Position numbers and translations under genes: made by a program. Positions 29,609 to 38,212 of a stretch of 64,000 bases of DNA are shown here, in pieces (position 1 is the stretch's first letter; every line of letters begins with the position of its first letter). This DNA is from Jiangella alba (GTDB lineage Bacteria > Actinomycetota > Actinomycetes > Jiangellales > Jiangellaceae). Location: assembly GCF_900106035.1 (NCBI RefSeq), contig NZ_FNUC01000003.1:1667501-1731500 (forward strand), in the 5' to 3' direction. The notes under the pieces are model-generated. The model saw only the letters and a program-made list of their open reading frames with translations, made no database searches and was not told the origin of the DNA.

Positions 29609-31197
29609 GGCCGGGCCCGGTCCTTCCACGATCGCCAGGGTAGTGAAGGCAGCGCCCCCGCCGCCCGCACGACGGCGACTCCGGCCGCGCCCGCGGCGGC
29701 GCCCACCAGCGCGCCTGTGGCGAGCGCGGCCGGCGGGTCGGCGCCCAAGGCGGCGTCGAGCAGGTCCAGCCCGCCCACCCCCACGTCGACGTTCACGGTC
29801 GTGAGCATCGCCATCACGGCCAGCCCGGCCCCCGTCGCCACCCCCATCCCGCCGACGACCAGCAGCCCGCGCCAGGCTTCGCTGTGCGGCTGGTGGTGCG
29901 GCCCGCGCCGCTTGGTTGGCGCTGCGCGCCTGGTGTCGCTGTGCGGCTGGTGGTGCGGTCCGCGCCGCTTGGTTGGCGGCCCGGGCCGGGCTTCGCTGTG
30001 TGGCTGGTGGTGCGGCCCGCGCCGCATGGTTGGCGCCCCGCGCCAGGTTCTACTGTGCGGCTGCTGGTGGGACCGGCCTCCCTGCCGCCGTGCCGTCGCG
30101 GCGACGAGCACGCCGAGCGCGAGCAGCGCCGTACCCGACACCCACCTCAGTGGCGTCGTCGAGACCATCGGCGCGGCGCCGTCCAGAGCGCACCCCAGCA
30201 CACCGTCCGCCCGCACCGTCACCGGCACCCCGAGCCCGGCCGGCAGCGCCCCGGCCACCGCGAGCGGCAGCATCAGCAGCAGCCCGCCCGCGGCCTCGCG
30301 CCCGCCGGCGGCCGCCATCCCCGTCCCGACGACGGCGGCTCCGGCCACCGCCCACCACCCGGCCCGCGTTCGCCGCGTCGATCCGCCGAACCGCAGCACC
30401 AGCCACCCCACCCCGACGACCGCCGCCGCACCCGCCGCCCCGGTCACCGCCACCCGGCCGCCGGCGATCGAGTACCCGACGTCCAAGGGGCCGGCCGATC
30501 CACCCTCGCCGAACGGCACCCCGCCGCCGTCCAAGCACCCGTCGGCGGGTGCTGTGCCGGCTGCCGCATCGACCCCACCGGCCCCCGCTGACGCAGCGTC
30601 GGCCAGCCGGCCTCCTGTGGGCGTGGTGCCGGCCGCCGCGGCGAGGCCGCCGGCCTTCGTCGGCGCTGCGTTGGTCAGCCGGCCTTCCGCGGGCGTGTGG
30701 CCGGTCGCCGTGGCGAGGCCGCCGGCCCTCGTCGGCGCGCCGTCGCCTTTCACCACTCCGGTCGGCACCGGGCTATTCGCCGCGGTCGTCGCGTCGGCCG
30801 GGAGCGAGACCGTCACGTTCCCGCTGGCCAGCTGCGCCACCGCCAGCAGCCCGGCCGCCACGGCCACCGTCGCGGAGACGCCGCGCACGCCGAACCCGTC
30901 CCGGCCGCGCCGCAGCACCAGCACGCCGAGCACCACCGCGCCCGCGATCGTCACCCCGAGCGGCAGCACCTCGACCCCGGCCCGCAGCGGAATCGGGAAC
31001 TCGCCCGGCGCCGTCGTCGTCAGGGTCGCCCGGCCACCCGCGGCCAGCCCGACCACGGCCGCCGTCAGCGCACCGACCTCGCCGATCCGGCCCGCGTCGA
31101 GCAGGAACAACCCGGCCGCGGCGACGCCCGCCATCGTCAGCAGCGCCGCCGCGCCCGCGACCAGACCGGCGCCGACGTCCCGTGGCCGCACCGCCAC
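29605..31197 (-). CDS. Multi-pass membrane protein with Ala/Gly-rich and basic repeats
   Basis: A 530-residue protein, not recognised. Hydrophobic segments occur near 10-35, 40-55, 75-125, 250-315 and 350-370, and again near the C-terminus. Between them are an Ala/Gly/Thr loop (about 145-225) in which a unit of roughly 24 residues recurs (TPAEGRLTNAAPTKAGGLAA, then TPTGGRLADAASAGAGG), and a basic loop with a 19-residue unit containing RRGPHHQPH repeated four times. The gene lies between the ABC permease (1-nt gap) and the response regulator (4-nt overlap), so it is part of the operon, possibly a transporter or sensor accessory. Confidence 0.75.
   Translation of the reverse strand: MAVRPRDVGAGLVAGAAALLTMAGVAAAGLFLLDAGRIGEVGALTAAVVGLAAGGRATLTTTAPGEFPIPLRAGVEVLPLGVTIAGAVVLGVLVLRRGRDGFGVRGVSATVAVAAGLLAVAQLASGNVTVSLPADATTAANSPVPTGVVKGDGAPTRAGGLATATGHTPAEGRLTNAAPTKAGGLAAAAGTTPTGGRLADAASAGAGGVDAAAGTAPADGCLDGGGVPFGEGGSAGPLDVGYSIAGGRVAVTGAAGAAAVVGVGWLVLRFGGSTRRTRAGWWAVAGAAVVGTGMAAAGGREAAGGLLLMLPLAVAGALPAGLGVPVTVRADGVLGCALDGAAPMVSTTPLRWVSGTALLALGVLVAATARRQGGRSHQQPHSRTWRGAPTMRRGPHHQPHSEARPGPPTKRRGPHHQPHSDTRRAAPTKRRGPHHQPHSEAWRGLLVVGGMGVATGAGLAVMAMLTTVNVDVGVGGLDLLDAALGADPPAALATGALVGAAAGAAGVAVVRAAGALPSLPWRSWKDRARP
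29881..30075 (-). repeat. 57-bp tandem repeat in the membrane protein gene
   Basis: On the plus strand the motif ctgtg(c/t)ggctg recurs with starts at 29881, 29938, 29995 and 30052, an exact 57-bp period. The last copy is more diverged. It encodes the 19-residue unit with core RRGPHHQPH on the minus strand. Confidence 0.88.
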
Positions 31198-31198
31198 G

Positions 31199-31999
31199 TC
31201 ACACGTCGCGGCGACGGAAGACGACGAACGCCGCGACCAGCACGGCGACCACGCCCAGGCACATTCCGCCCAGGTTCAGCCAGGGGTGCGGATACTCGGG
31301 GTCCGGCACCGTCGCGAACACCGCGGCCGCACCTCGCGTCGGCCACACGTCGACGAGGCCCTGCAGCCACGACGGGAACAGCCCGGCGAGCGCGGGCACC
31401 AGGAACACGATCCCGACGAGCGTGGCCAGCGCACCCGCGGTCGCCCGCATGATCGTGCCCAGACCGGCCGCGAGCAGCGCGATCGCCGTCAGGTACAGCC
31501 CGCCACCGCCGACGGCCGCCAGCACGCCGGGATCGCCGAGCGACGCCGACGGCACGTCCTGCGCGCTCAGCATCGCCTGCCCGAGCAGGAACGACGCGAG
31601 CATCAGCAGCTGACCGGCCACGACGGCGACCGCGGCGGCCACCGCCACCTTGGCCGCCAGCAGCCGGCTCCGGCGCGGCGTCGCCATCAGCGACGTCTGC
31701 ATCAGGCCGGTGGCGTACTCGGACGTGACGACCAGGATGCCCAGGACGCCGATGATGAGCTGCGCGACGATGTACGTCGTCAGGCTGAGGTTGGTCGGGT
31801 CCCAGGCGGCCCGCTCCGCCGCGGTCGCCTCCGCATAGTCGGTCCCGGCCGAGCTCATCGCCAGCGCCGTGACACCGAGCCCGACGCCGAAGAGGCAGGC
31901 CAGCGTCGACCAGGTCGACCGGAGACTGCGGAGCTTGACCCACTCCGCGCGCAGGGTGTCGGCGAACGTCACTGCGCGTGCCGTGGCCAGGGTGCTCAT
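31199..31999 (-). CDS. ABC-2 type transporter permease
   Basis: A 266-residue protein with about six transmembrane segments. It starts LRAEWVKLRSLRSTWSTLAC, typical of ABC-2 permeases next to the first helix, and ends FVVFRRRDV. ATG 31999 overlaps the ATPase stop by 4 nt. A much longer upstream open frame is a shadow of the ATPase gene. It would form the channel for the ATPase encoded upstream; the substrate is unknown. Confidence 0.9.
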   Translation of the reverse strand: MSTLATARAVTFADTLRAEWVKLRSLRSTWSTLACLFGVGLGVTALAMSSAGTDYAEATAAERAAWDPTNLSLTTYIVAQLIIGVLGILVVTSEYATGLMQTSLMATPRRSRLLAAKVAVAAAVAVVAGQLLMLASFLLGQAMLSAQDVPSASLGDPGVLAAVGGGGLYLTAIALLAAGLGTIMRATAGALATLVGIVFLVPALAGLFPSWLQGLVDVWPTRGAAAVFATVPDPEYPHPWLNLGGMCLGVVAVLVAAFVVFRRRDV

Positions 32000-32910
32000 G
32001 CGGCCACCCCCTGGTACTGGACGCTGTCCCTGGTCAGCTCCATGAAGGCGTCCTCGAGCGAGGCGCGCTGCGGGGTGAGCTCGCTGAGCGCGACGCCGTG
32101 GAAGGCGGCGAGCGCGCCGACGTCGTCGCTGCTCATGCCGGAAACGACCAGCGACGACTCCAGTCCTTCGCGGACGGTGGCGCCGGCGGCGGTCAGCCGC
32201 AGGGCGAACGCGCCCGGCTCGCGCGTGCGGACGACGACGGTGCCCTCGCCGCTCGCGCGCAGGAACTCGCTCATGCCGGTGTCCGCGATGACCCGGCCGC
32301 GGCCGATGACGACGAGGTGGTCGGCACTCTGCGCCATCTCGCTCATCAGGTGGCTGGACACCAGCACCGACCGCCCTTCTCGCGCGAGCGAGCGCATGAG
32401 ATCGCGGATCCACCGGATGCCCCCGGGGTCCAGCCCGTTCACCGGCTCGTCGAAGATCAGCGCCTGCGGATCGCCGAGCAGGGTCGCCGCGATGCCGAGC
32501 CGCTGCCGCATGCCCAGCGAGAACCCACCGGCGCGCTTGCCGGCCACGCCGTCGAGCCCGGTCCGCGCCAGCACCTCGTCGACCCGGCGGCGGGGGAGCC
32601 CGTTGCTCAGCGCGAGCGCCAGCAGGTGGTCGCGGGCGGTCCGGCCACCGTGGACGGCGCCGGCGTCGAGCAGCGCGCCGACCGTCGTCAGCGGGACGGG
32701 CAGGTCGCGGTAGCGGCGGCCGCCGATGGTCACCGAGCCGTGGGTCGGCGCGGCCAGCCCCGTGATCATCTTCATCGTGGTGGACTTGCCGGCGCCGTTC
32801 GGCCCGAGGAACCCGGTCACCTGGCCGGGTTCGACGGTGAACGAGACGTCGTCCACCACGGTGTCGGGTCCGTAGCGTTTGGTCAGTCCGCGTACCTCGA
32901 TCGTCGTCAT
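31996..32910 (-). CDS. ABC transporter ATP-binding protein
   Basis: A 304-residue ATPase. Walker A GPNGAGKST is at 36-44, the signature FSLGMRQRLGIAATLL near 136, and Walker B ALIFDEPVNGLDPGG near 157. The C-terminal 80 residues are the extension common in drug or lantibiotic-type exporters. ATG 32910 (MTTIEVRGLTKRYG) fits the domain start; the open frame continues upstream without support. First gene of the five-gene operon ATPase-permease-membrane protein-regulator-kinase. Confidence 0.93.
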   Translation of the reverse strand: MTTIEVRGLTKRYGPDTVVDDVSFTVEPGQVTGFLGPNGAGKSTTMKMITGLAAPTHGSVTIGGRRYRDLPVPLTTVGALLDAGAVHGGRTARDHLLALALSNGLPRRRVDEVLARTGLDGVAGKRAGGFSLGMRQRLGIAATLLGDPQALIFDEPVNGLDPGGIRWIRDLMRSLAREGRSVLVSSHLMSEMAQSADHLVVIGRGRVIADTGMSEFLRASGEGTVVVRTREPGAFALRLTAAGATVREGLESSLVVSGMSSDDVGALAAFHGVALSELTPQRASLEDAFMELTRDSVQYQGVAA

Positions 32911-32922
32911 GAGGCGATCGTG

Positions 32923-32941
32923 ACCGCCCGATCCGGGCGGT
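32923..32941. promoter_or_regulatory. Inverted repeat upstream of the ABC operon
   Basis: accgcccg and cgggcggt (8-bp arms, 3-bp spacer) lie 12 nt upstream of the ATPase ATG on the minus strand. It could be an operator, or a hairpin in the short leader. Confidence 0.5.
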
Positions 32942-33131
32942 TCCGGAGAGCTTCTGGGAGAACTCTGTGAGCCGGGCCTTTGGTGGGGCCGGTTGCCCGG
33001 TGTCGAGCCGGCGGCGGGACGGGCCGGGGCGGCCGGACTCACAGGAAATCCTGGCCTCGTCATGCGTCCTCTCCGGCGTTTCGAAGGGCGCGAGTTAGCC
33101 CGGAAGTTAGCCCGGACGGGCTCGATTCGGT

Positions 33132-33158
33132 CGGGCAAACTTGCCCGGAAACGGGCAA
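33132..33158. repeat. Three-arm inverted repeat (cgggcaa / ttgcccg / cgggcaa)
   Basis: The middle ttgcccg (33141-33147) can pair either with the upstream cgggcaa (33132-33138) or with the downstream cgggcaa (33152-33158); the second choice closes a GAAA tetraloop. The two pairings are mutually exclusive. Confidence 0.6.
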
Positions 33159-33203
33159 CCGCCGAACCCGGATTTCGAGGCGACAACCGGCGTTCGAGCT
33201 GCT

Positions 33204-33209
33204 TAGCGT
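33204..33209 (+). promoter_or_regulatory. Predicted -10 box of the Uma2 gene
   Basis: TAGCGT, about 62 nt before the start codon, with a gaggag ribosome-binding site downstream; this gene is not leaderless. Confidence 0.4.
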
Positions 33210-33271
33210 GGTGTGAGTCGCGGATCGTCCGCGCTGCGCCGGCAGGCGTACAGCACCCCCGAGGAGTCGTC

Positions 33272-33895
33272 GTGAACGTTGCCCAGTTGCTGGCCCACTC
33301 GCCCGGATCACGCGGCTACCGAGCCGCCGACCTCCGTGCCCTGCCCGACGGCGGGCCGCGCTACGAGGTCATCGAGGGGTGCGTCCAGGTGTCGCCGCCG
33401 CCGTCCGTCGCCGAGACCGTGGTCTGGCGGTGGCTGGCGAACACCCTCGAGGTCGCCAACCGGGGCAGTCCGCAGATCGTCGATCGCGGTCAGCCGGTGC
33501 GCATTGGCGTGCACGACGAGGTGCGGCCGGACGTCGTGGTGGCCCAGGTGGCGCTGGCCGAGACCACGCCCATCCCGGTCGGTGCGCTGACATTGGTGGT
33601 GGAGGTGGTGTCGTCCACGTCGGCGCTCCGCGACACCGTGACGAAACGGGCGTTGTACGCACGGGCGGGCGTGCCGGCGTACTGGATCGTGACCCCGCGG
33701 CGTCGTCCGCCCGATGTCGAGGTCACCGAGCTGCGCCGCGACGCGGCGACGGGCGCGTACGCGGAACGGACTCCGGCCACGTCGGCGAGATTCAGTACCG
33801 ACCACCCGTGGCCGCTCGCCGTCGACGTGCCCGCCCTCGCCGACCTCTGGTCGGTCTTGGCGCCGTCGGCGGCTGACGACTGGGAGGTGGTCTGA
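33272..33895 (+). CDS. Uma2 family (DUF820) putative nuclease
   Basis: A 207-residue protein of the Uma2 family, a PD-(D/E)XK nuclease-like fold. Seen are YEVIEGCVQVSPPPS near 31, the EVRPDVVVAQV aspartate segment near 84, and LVVEVVSSTSALRDTVTKRA near 107 followed by YARAGVPAYWIVTP. These supply the D, E and K positions expected for metal binding. The GTG has gaggag upstream. Such genes are abundant and mobile in cyanobacteria and actinomycetes; the role is unknown. Confidence 0.85.
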   Translation: MNVAQLLAHSPGSRGYRAADLRALPDGGPRYEVIEGCVQVSPPPSVAETVVWRWLANTLEVANRGSPQIVDRGQPVRIGVHDEVRPDVVVAQVALAETTPIPVGALTLVVEVVSSTSALRDTVTKRALYARAGVPAYWIVTPRRRPPDVEVTELRRDAATGAYAERTPATSARFSTDHPWPLAVDVPALADLWSVLAPSAADDWEVV

Positions 33896-34007
33896 GCTGG
33901 GGAGACGACAGGCGATCCGGCAGCGAGGTGACGAGGGTCAGGAGGTGATCCCCATGTGACAAGAAGCACGGAGCGTGGCTGGGGAATGCGTTCCGCGCGG
34001 TGGCGGT

Positions 34008-34013
34008 TAGGCT
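34008..34013 (+). promoter_or_regulatory. Predicted -10 box of the riboflavin operon
   Basis: TAGGCT sits 14 nt before the riboswitch P1 stem, so the transcript would start just upstream of the aptamer. Confidence 0.45.
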
Positions 34014-34027
34014 TCAAGAGACACGAC

Positions 34028-34167
34028 GCGTGCTCCGGGGTCGGTGAAAGTCCGAACCGGCGGTGACAGTCCGCGACCCGGCCGGCGTCCGCACCAGCGG
34101 GCGACGGACGGTTGACCCGGTGGAACTCCGGGACCGACGGTGAAAGTCCGGATGGGAGGCAGCACGC
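34028..34167 (+). promoter_or_regulatory. FMN riboswitch (RFN element)
   Basis: All conserved RFN blocks are present in order: ggggtcggtgaaagtccga (34037), ccggcggtgacagtccgcga (34057), ggtggaactccggg (34119), accgacggtgaaagtccg (34133) and gatgggaggcagca (34151). P1 pairs gcgtgct (34028-34034) with agcacgc (34161-34167). FMN binding would lower expression of the riboflavin genes. About 110 nt separate it from ribD; no clear intrinsic terminator is seen, so control of translation initiation or Rho is as likely as attenuation. Confidence 0.96.
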
Positions 34168-34277
34168 GCGGCCGTCTCGGCAGGTCGCGCCCTGGTGCGC
34201 GTCCGTACCGCCGAGCCGGTCGTCTGTGGCGCACCCGCGTCCGCCCCGGAGCTCGCCCGACGAGGCGAGGAGGACCG

Positions 34278-35747
34278 GTGGCGAGTCCGGTGGAGCTGAC
34301 GGCCATGCGCCGCGCCATCGAGCTGTCCTTGAACGGCGCCTCCACGACGCCGCCCAATCCCGACGTCGGCTGCGTCATCCTCGACGCGACCGGCGCGACG
34401 GTGGGCGATGGCTGGCACGCCCGGCCCGGCGGACCGCATGCCGAGGTCGACGCGCTCACCCAGGCCGGCGAACGAGCCCGTGGCGGCACCGCCGTCGTCA
34501 CGCTGGAACCGTGCGATCACACCGGGCGCACCGGTCCGTGCACGCAGGCGCTGATCGAGGCCGGCATCGCGCGCGTGGTCGTGGCGGTCGCCGATCCGAA
34601 CCCGGTCGCCGCCGGGGGCGCGGCGACGCTGCGGGCGCACGGCGTGGACACGGAACTGGGCGTGCTGGCGGACGAGGCGGCCGAAGCGAACGCGCGCTGG
34701 CTCACGCCGTTCCGCACCCATCGGCCGTTCGTGGTCTGGAAGTTCGCCGCGACGCTCGACGGGCGAAGCGCGGCCGCCGACGGCACCAGCCGCTGGATCA
34801 CCGGACCCGAGGCCCGCGCCGACGTACACCGGCTCCGCGCCGCTGTCGACACCGTGGTCGTGGGGGCGGGTACCGTGCGGGCGGACGATCCGCGGCTCAC
34901 CGTCCGCCTCGCCGCGGACGACGCGACCGATGCCGCTGGCACGACCGACGCGACCGGCGCGGCCGACGCGACCGGCGCGGCCGACGCTGCTGGCGTGGCC
35001 GACGCTGCTGGCGTGGCCGACGTGGCCGACGTGGCCGGCGCTGCTGGTGCGGCCGATGCTGCCGGCTCGGCGGCCGCGGTTGCCGCCGCCGGCGGTGTCG
35101 TGGGTGCCGAAAGGGTGGATGCGACGGTGCCCGGCGGCGCCGAAACCGTAGGCGGCCCGATGCCCGGCGGCGCTGGAACCGACGCCTTCCCGCTCGCCAA
35201 CGCCGGCGCTGTGATGGCCGACGGCGGCGCTGCCTTGACCGACGCTGCCTTGACCAATGCTGCCGGCGCGACCGGCGGCGCTGGGGCAGGCGGTGGCCGC
35301 CCGGCGCAGGCTGCCGTGGCGCCGGGTGGGCCGGCCGTGGTGCAGCCGTTGCGGGTCGTCGTCGACAGTGGGGGGACGACGCCGGCGTCGGCGAGGGTGC
35401 GCGACGACGAGGCGGAGACGTGGATTGCGACGGCCGAGGAGGTCGGCGCGACCGCTGATGGGCGCGTCGACCTCGCCAGGCTCCTGACCCGGTTGTACGA
35501 GCGCGGCCAGCGCTATGTCCTGCTCGAAGGCGGCCCGACGCTGGCCGGGGCGTTCTGGCGGGCCGGTCTGATCGACCGGGTCGTCGGCTACGTCGCGCCC
35601 GCGCTGCTCGGCGCCGGACCGGCCGCGCTGGCCGACGCCGGCGTGAACACCATCGACGCCGCGATCAGGCTGGATGTCGCCGACGTGCGGATGGTCGGGC
35701 CCGATCTGCGTATCACCGCAACCCCGCACGACCACAGGAAGGCGTGA
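34278..35747 (+). CDS. ribD: RibD, diaminohydroxyphosphoribosylaminopyrimidine deaminase / reductase, with Ala-rich insertion
   Basis: A 489-residue bifunctional enzyme for steps two and three of riboflavin synthesis. The deaminase zinc site is PHAEVDAL near 53 and PCDHTGRTGPC near 78-88. The reductase domain starts with WKFAATLDGRSAAADGTSRW and resumes with VQPLRVVVDSGG and EGGPTLAGAFWRAGLIDRVV. Between these, about 140 residues (34911-35337) are Ala/Gly/Asp-rich repeats such as ATGAADATGAADAAGVADAA. Usual RibD length is about 340-380. GTG 34278 has gaggagga upstream. Confidence 0.93.
   Translation: MASPVELTAMRRAIELSLNGASTTPPNPDVGCVILDATGATVGDGWHARPGGPHAEVDALTQAGERARGGTAVVTLEPCDHTGRTGPCTQALIEAGIARVVVAVADPNPVAAGGAATLRAHGVDTELGVLADEAAEANARWLTPFRTHRPFVVWKFAATLDGRSAAADGTSRWITGPEARADVHRLRAAVDTVVVGAGTVRADDPRLTVRLAADDATDAAGTTDATGAADATGAADAAGVADAAGVADVADVAGAAGAADAAGSAAAVAAAGGVVGAERVDATVPGGAETVGGPMPGGAGTDAFPLANAGAVMADGGAALTDAALTNAAGATGGAGAGGGRPAQAAVAPGGPAVVQPLRVVVDSGGTTPASARVRDDEAETWIATAEEVGATADGRVDLARLLTRLYERGQRYVLLEGGPTLAGAFWRAGLIDRVVGYVAPALLGAGPAALADAGVNTIDAAIRLDVADVRMVGPDLRITATPHDHRKA
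34911..35337 (+). repeat. Low-complexity Ala/Gly/Asp insertion inside ribD
   Basis: Short degenerate units (gcggccgacgcgaccggc and relatives, encoding A-D-A-(T/A)-G) fill about 427 bp in frame. They split the reductase domain after RADDPRLTVRL and before the next core strand. Confidence 0.85.
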
Positions 35748-35751
35748 GGCC

Positions 35752-36462
35752 ATGTTCACCGGGATCGTCGAGGAACTGGGCGAACTCGTCGCCATCGAGG
35801 GCGACGCCGACGACGGGCGGCTCACCGTCCGCGGCCCGAAGGTCGCCGAGGACGCCGTGCACGGCGCGTCCATCGCCGTCGACGGCGTCTGCCTGACCGT
35901 CACCGCCATCGACGGCGACACCTTCACCGTCGACGTCATGCGTGAGACGTTCGACCGCAGCACGCTGGCGAAGCTGAGCACCGGCAACGTCGTCAACCTC
36001 GAGCGGGCGGTGCGGGCCAGCGACCGGCTCGGCGGCCACATCGTGCAGGGCCACGTCGACGGCGTCGGCACGGTGGTGTCGCGCACGCCGGGCAGCCGCT
36101 GGGAGGTCGTCCGCATCGGCGCGCCCGCCGGCCTGCTGCGCTACGTCGCGGAGAAGGGATCGATCGCCGTCGACGGTGTCTCGCTGACGGTATCCGGGCT
36201 CGGCGCGGACTGGTTCGAGGTGAGCCTGATCCCGACCACGCTCGAGCTGACGACGCTCGGCCGCCGGCAACCGGGCGACGGCGTGAACCTCGAGGTCGAC
36301 GTGGTCGCGAAGTACGTCGAGCGGCTTCTGGCGAGCGGAACGGGCGAGGCCGGCGGGGCCGGCGGGGCCGGCGGGGCCAGCGAGGCTGGCGGCACAGGTG
36401 AGGCCAGCGGGGCGAACGGAACGGGCGTGACCGGCGAGAACACGACAGAGGTGGACGCATGA
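35752..36462 (+). CDS. ribE: Riboflavin synthase, alpha subunit
   Basis: A 236-residue enzyme dismutating two lumazines to riboflavin. It begins [15 protein letters not shown] and has two tandem barrel halves: [20 protein letters not shown] and [13 protein letters not shown] in the first, [20 protein letters not shown] in the second. The last 35 residues are a Gly/Ala/Ser-rich tail not found in most homologues. ATG 35752 follows aggaaggcg. The stop overlaps ribBA by 4 nt. Confidence 0.95.
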   Translation: MFTGIVEELGELVAIEGDADDGRLTVRGPKVAEDAVHGASIAVDGVCLTVTAIDGDTFTVDVMRETFDRSTLAKLSTGNVVNLERAVRASDRLGGHIVQGHVDGVGTVVSRTPGSRWEVVRIGAPAGLLRYVAEKGSIAVDGVSLTVSGLGADWFEVSLIPTTLELTTLGRRQPGDGVNLEVDVVAKYVERLLASGTGEAGGAGGAGGASEAGGTGEASGANGTGVTGENTTEVDA

Positions 36463-37739
36463 CCGTGCAACTGGACACCGTCGAGCGGGCGATCGCCGAC
36501 ATCGCCGCGGGCAAGGCGGTGGTCGTCGTCGACGACGAGGACAGGGAGAACGAGGGCGACCTGATCTTCGCCGCCGCCAAGGCCACACCGGAGCTGATGG
36601 GGTTCACCATCCGGCACACGTCGGGCGTCATCTGCGTCCCGATGCTCGGCGGCGAGCTCGACCGGCTCGACCTCCCGCCGATGACCGTCGTCAACGAGGA
36701 CCGCAAGGGCACCGCGTTCGCCGTGTCCGTCGACGCGCGGCACGGCATCACGACCGGCATCTCAGCGGCCGAGCGGGCCCACACGGCGCGGGTGCTGGCC
36801 GACTCCGCGACGGAGGCGTACGAGCTCAGCCGGCCGGGGCACGTGTTCCCGCTGCGTGCGCGCGAGGGCGGCGTGCTCACCCGTCCCGGGCACACCGAGG
36901 CCGCGGTCGACCTCGCTCGGCTGGCCGGCCTGACGCCCGCGGGCGTGCTGTGCGAGATCGTCCACGACGACGGCTCGATGATGCGGGCGCCGGCGCTGCG
37001 CGAGTTCGCCGACGAGCACGGGCTGGCGATGATCTCCATCGCCGACCTCATCCGGTACCGCCGCCGCACCGAGCGGCAGATCGAACGGGTCGCCTCGACC
37101 CGCCTGCCGACGGTTCACGGCACATTCACGGCGCACGCCTACCGCGACGTCCTCGACGGGAGCGAGCACGTCGCCATGGTCATGGGCGACGTCGGGGCCG
37201 ACGCGGTGGGCGACGAGGCGGTGCTGGTCAGACTGCATTCCGAGTGCCTGACGGGCGACGCGTTCAGCTCGCTGCGCTGCGACTGCGGCCCGCAGTTGCG
37301 CGCCGCCATGGACCTCGTCGCCGGCGCCGGCCGCGGCGTCGTCGTGTACCTGCGCGGTCACGAGGGCCGCGGCATCGGGCTGGCGCACAAGCTGCAGGCG
37401 TACGAGCTGCAGGACGGCGGTCTCGACACCGTCGACGCCAACGTCGAGCTGGGCCTGCCCGCCGACGCCCGCGACTACGGGACGGGCGCGCAGATCCTCG
37501 CCGACCTCGGCGTGCGCACCATCGCGCTCATGACGAACAACCCGGCCAAGCTGACCGGCGTCGAGGGGTACGGGCTCAAGCTGGCCGAGCGGGTCGACCT
37601 GCCGGTCGCCGTCAACCCCGAGAACCTGCGGTACCTGACGACGAAGCGGGACCGCATGGGTCACGAGCTGGGCGATCTGCCAATCTCTGAGCTACCAGGC
37701 TCTGAGGATTCCGCGGAACGAGAGGACACCGGACGATGA
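36459..37739 (+). CDS. ribBA: RibBA, DHBP synthase / GTP cyclohydrolase II
   Basis: A 426-residue fusion feeding both arms of the pathway. The RibB half (1-205) has [15 protein letters not shown] near 24, [10 protein letters not shown] and [13 protein letters not shown]. The GTP cyclohydrolase II half has [20 protein letters not shown] (zinc cysteines) and [12 protein letters not shown], then TNNPAKL. Both halves look intact. Overlaps ribE and ribH by 4 nt each. Confidence 0.96.
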   Translation: MTVQLDTVERAIADIAAGKAVVVVDDEDRENEGDLIFAAAKATPELMGFTIRHTSGVICVPMLGGELDRLDLPPMTVVNEDRKGTAFAVSVDARHGITTGISAAERAHTARVLADSATEAYELSRPGHVFPLRAREGGVLTRPGHTEAAVDLARLAGLTPAGVLCEIVHDDGSMMRAPALREFADEHGLAMISIADLIRYRRRTERQIERVASTRLPTVHGTFTAHAYRDVLDGSEHVAMVMGDVGADAVGDEAVLVRLHSECLTGDAFSSLRCDCGPQLRAAMDLVAGAGRGVVVYLRGHEGRGIGLAHKLQAYELQDGGLDTVDANVELGLPADARDYGTGAQILADLGVRTIALMTNNPAKLTGVEGYGLKLAERVDLPVAVNPENLRYLTTKRDRMGHELGDLPISELPGSEDSAEREDTGR

Positions 37740-38212
37740 GTGGTCAGGGCGCGCCCGAACTGCAGGTGGGCAAGGTGGGCGACCTCCGGGTCGCGGTCGT
37801 CGCGTCGCTGTGGCATCAGCAGGTCATGGACGGCCTGATCGCCGGTGCGCAGCGGGCGCTGGGCGAGGCCGGGGTGCACGACCCGCTGATCCTGCGGGTG
37901 CCGGGATCGTTCGAGCTGCCCGTCGTCGCGGCGCGGCTGGCGCGGGCCAACTACGAGGCCGTCGTGGCGCTCGGCGTGGTGGTCCGGGGCGAAACGCCGC
38001 ACTTCGACTACGTCTGCCAGGCGGCTACCGACGGCCTCACCCGGGTCGCCGTCGACACCGGGGTCCCGGTCGGCTTCGGCGTCCTGACCTGCGACGACGA
38101 AGCGCAGGCGCTGGCTCGGGCCGGGCTCCCGGGGTCCAAGGAGGACAAAGGTTACGAGGCGACGCAAGCCGCGCTTGCCACGGTCGTCGCGTTGCGCGCC
38201 TGCTACGCCTGA
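37736..38212 (+). CDS. ribH: 6,7-dimethyl-8-ribityllumazine synthase
   Basis: A 158-residue enzyme. Characteristic segments are [18 protein letters not shown] near 21, [16 protein letters not shown] near 53, and [20 protein letters not shown] near 79, where His92 is the catalytic position. Normal length. Last gene of the riboflavin operon; the stop codon lies in the first unit of a tandem repeat array. Confidence 0.96.
   Translation: MSGQGAPELQVGKVGDLRVAVVASLWHQQVMDGLIAGAQRALGEAGVHDPLILRVPGSFELPVVAARLARANYEAVVALGVVVRGETPHFDYVCQAATDGLTRVAVDTGVPVGFGVLTCDDEAQALARAGLPGSKEDKGYEATQAALATVVALRACYA

Larger units (their letters stand above)
32911..33271. other. 361-bp divergent region between the ABC/TCS operon and the Uma2 gene
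   Basis: No gene was found. It holds the inverted repeat at 32923, twice-repeated agttagcccgga (33092-33115), the three-arm cgggcaa/ttgcccg structure at 33132, and the Uma2 -10 box at 33204. Confidence 0.6.

Noticed and set aside
28904..32713. Plus-strand open frame of 1269 codons opposite the ABC/two-component operon
   Set aside because: No motifs, Pro/Arg/Ser-rich composition, and the minus strand encodes unmistakable ABC, response regulator and kinase proteins.
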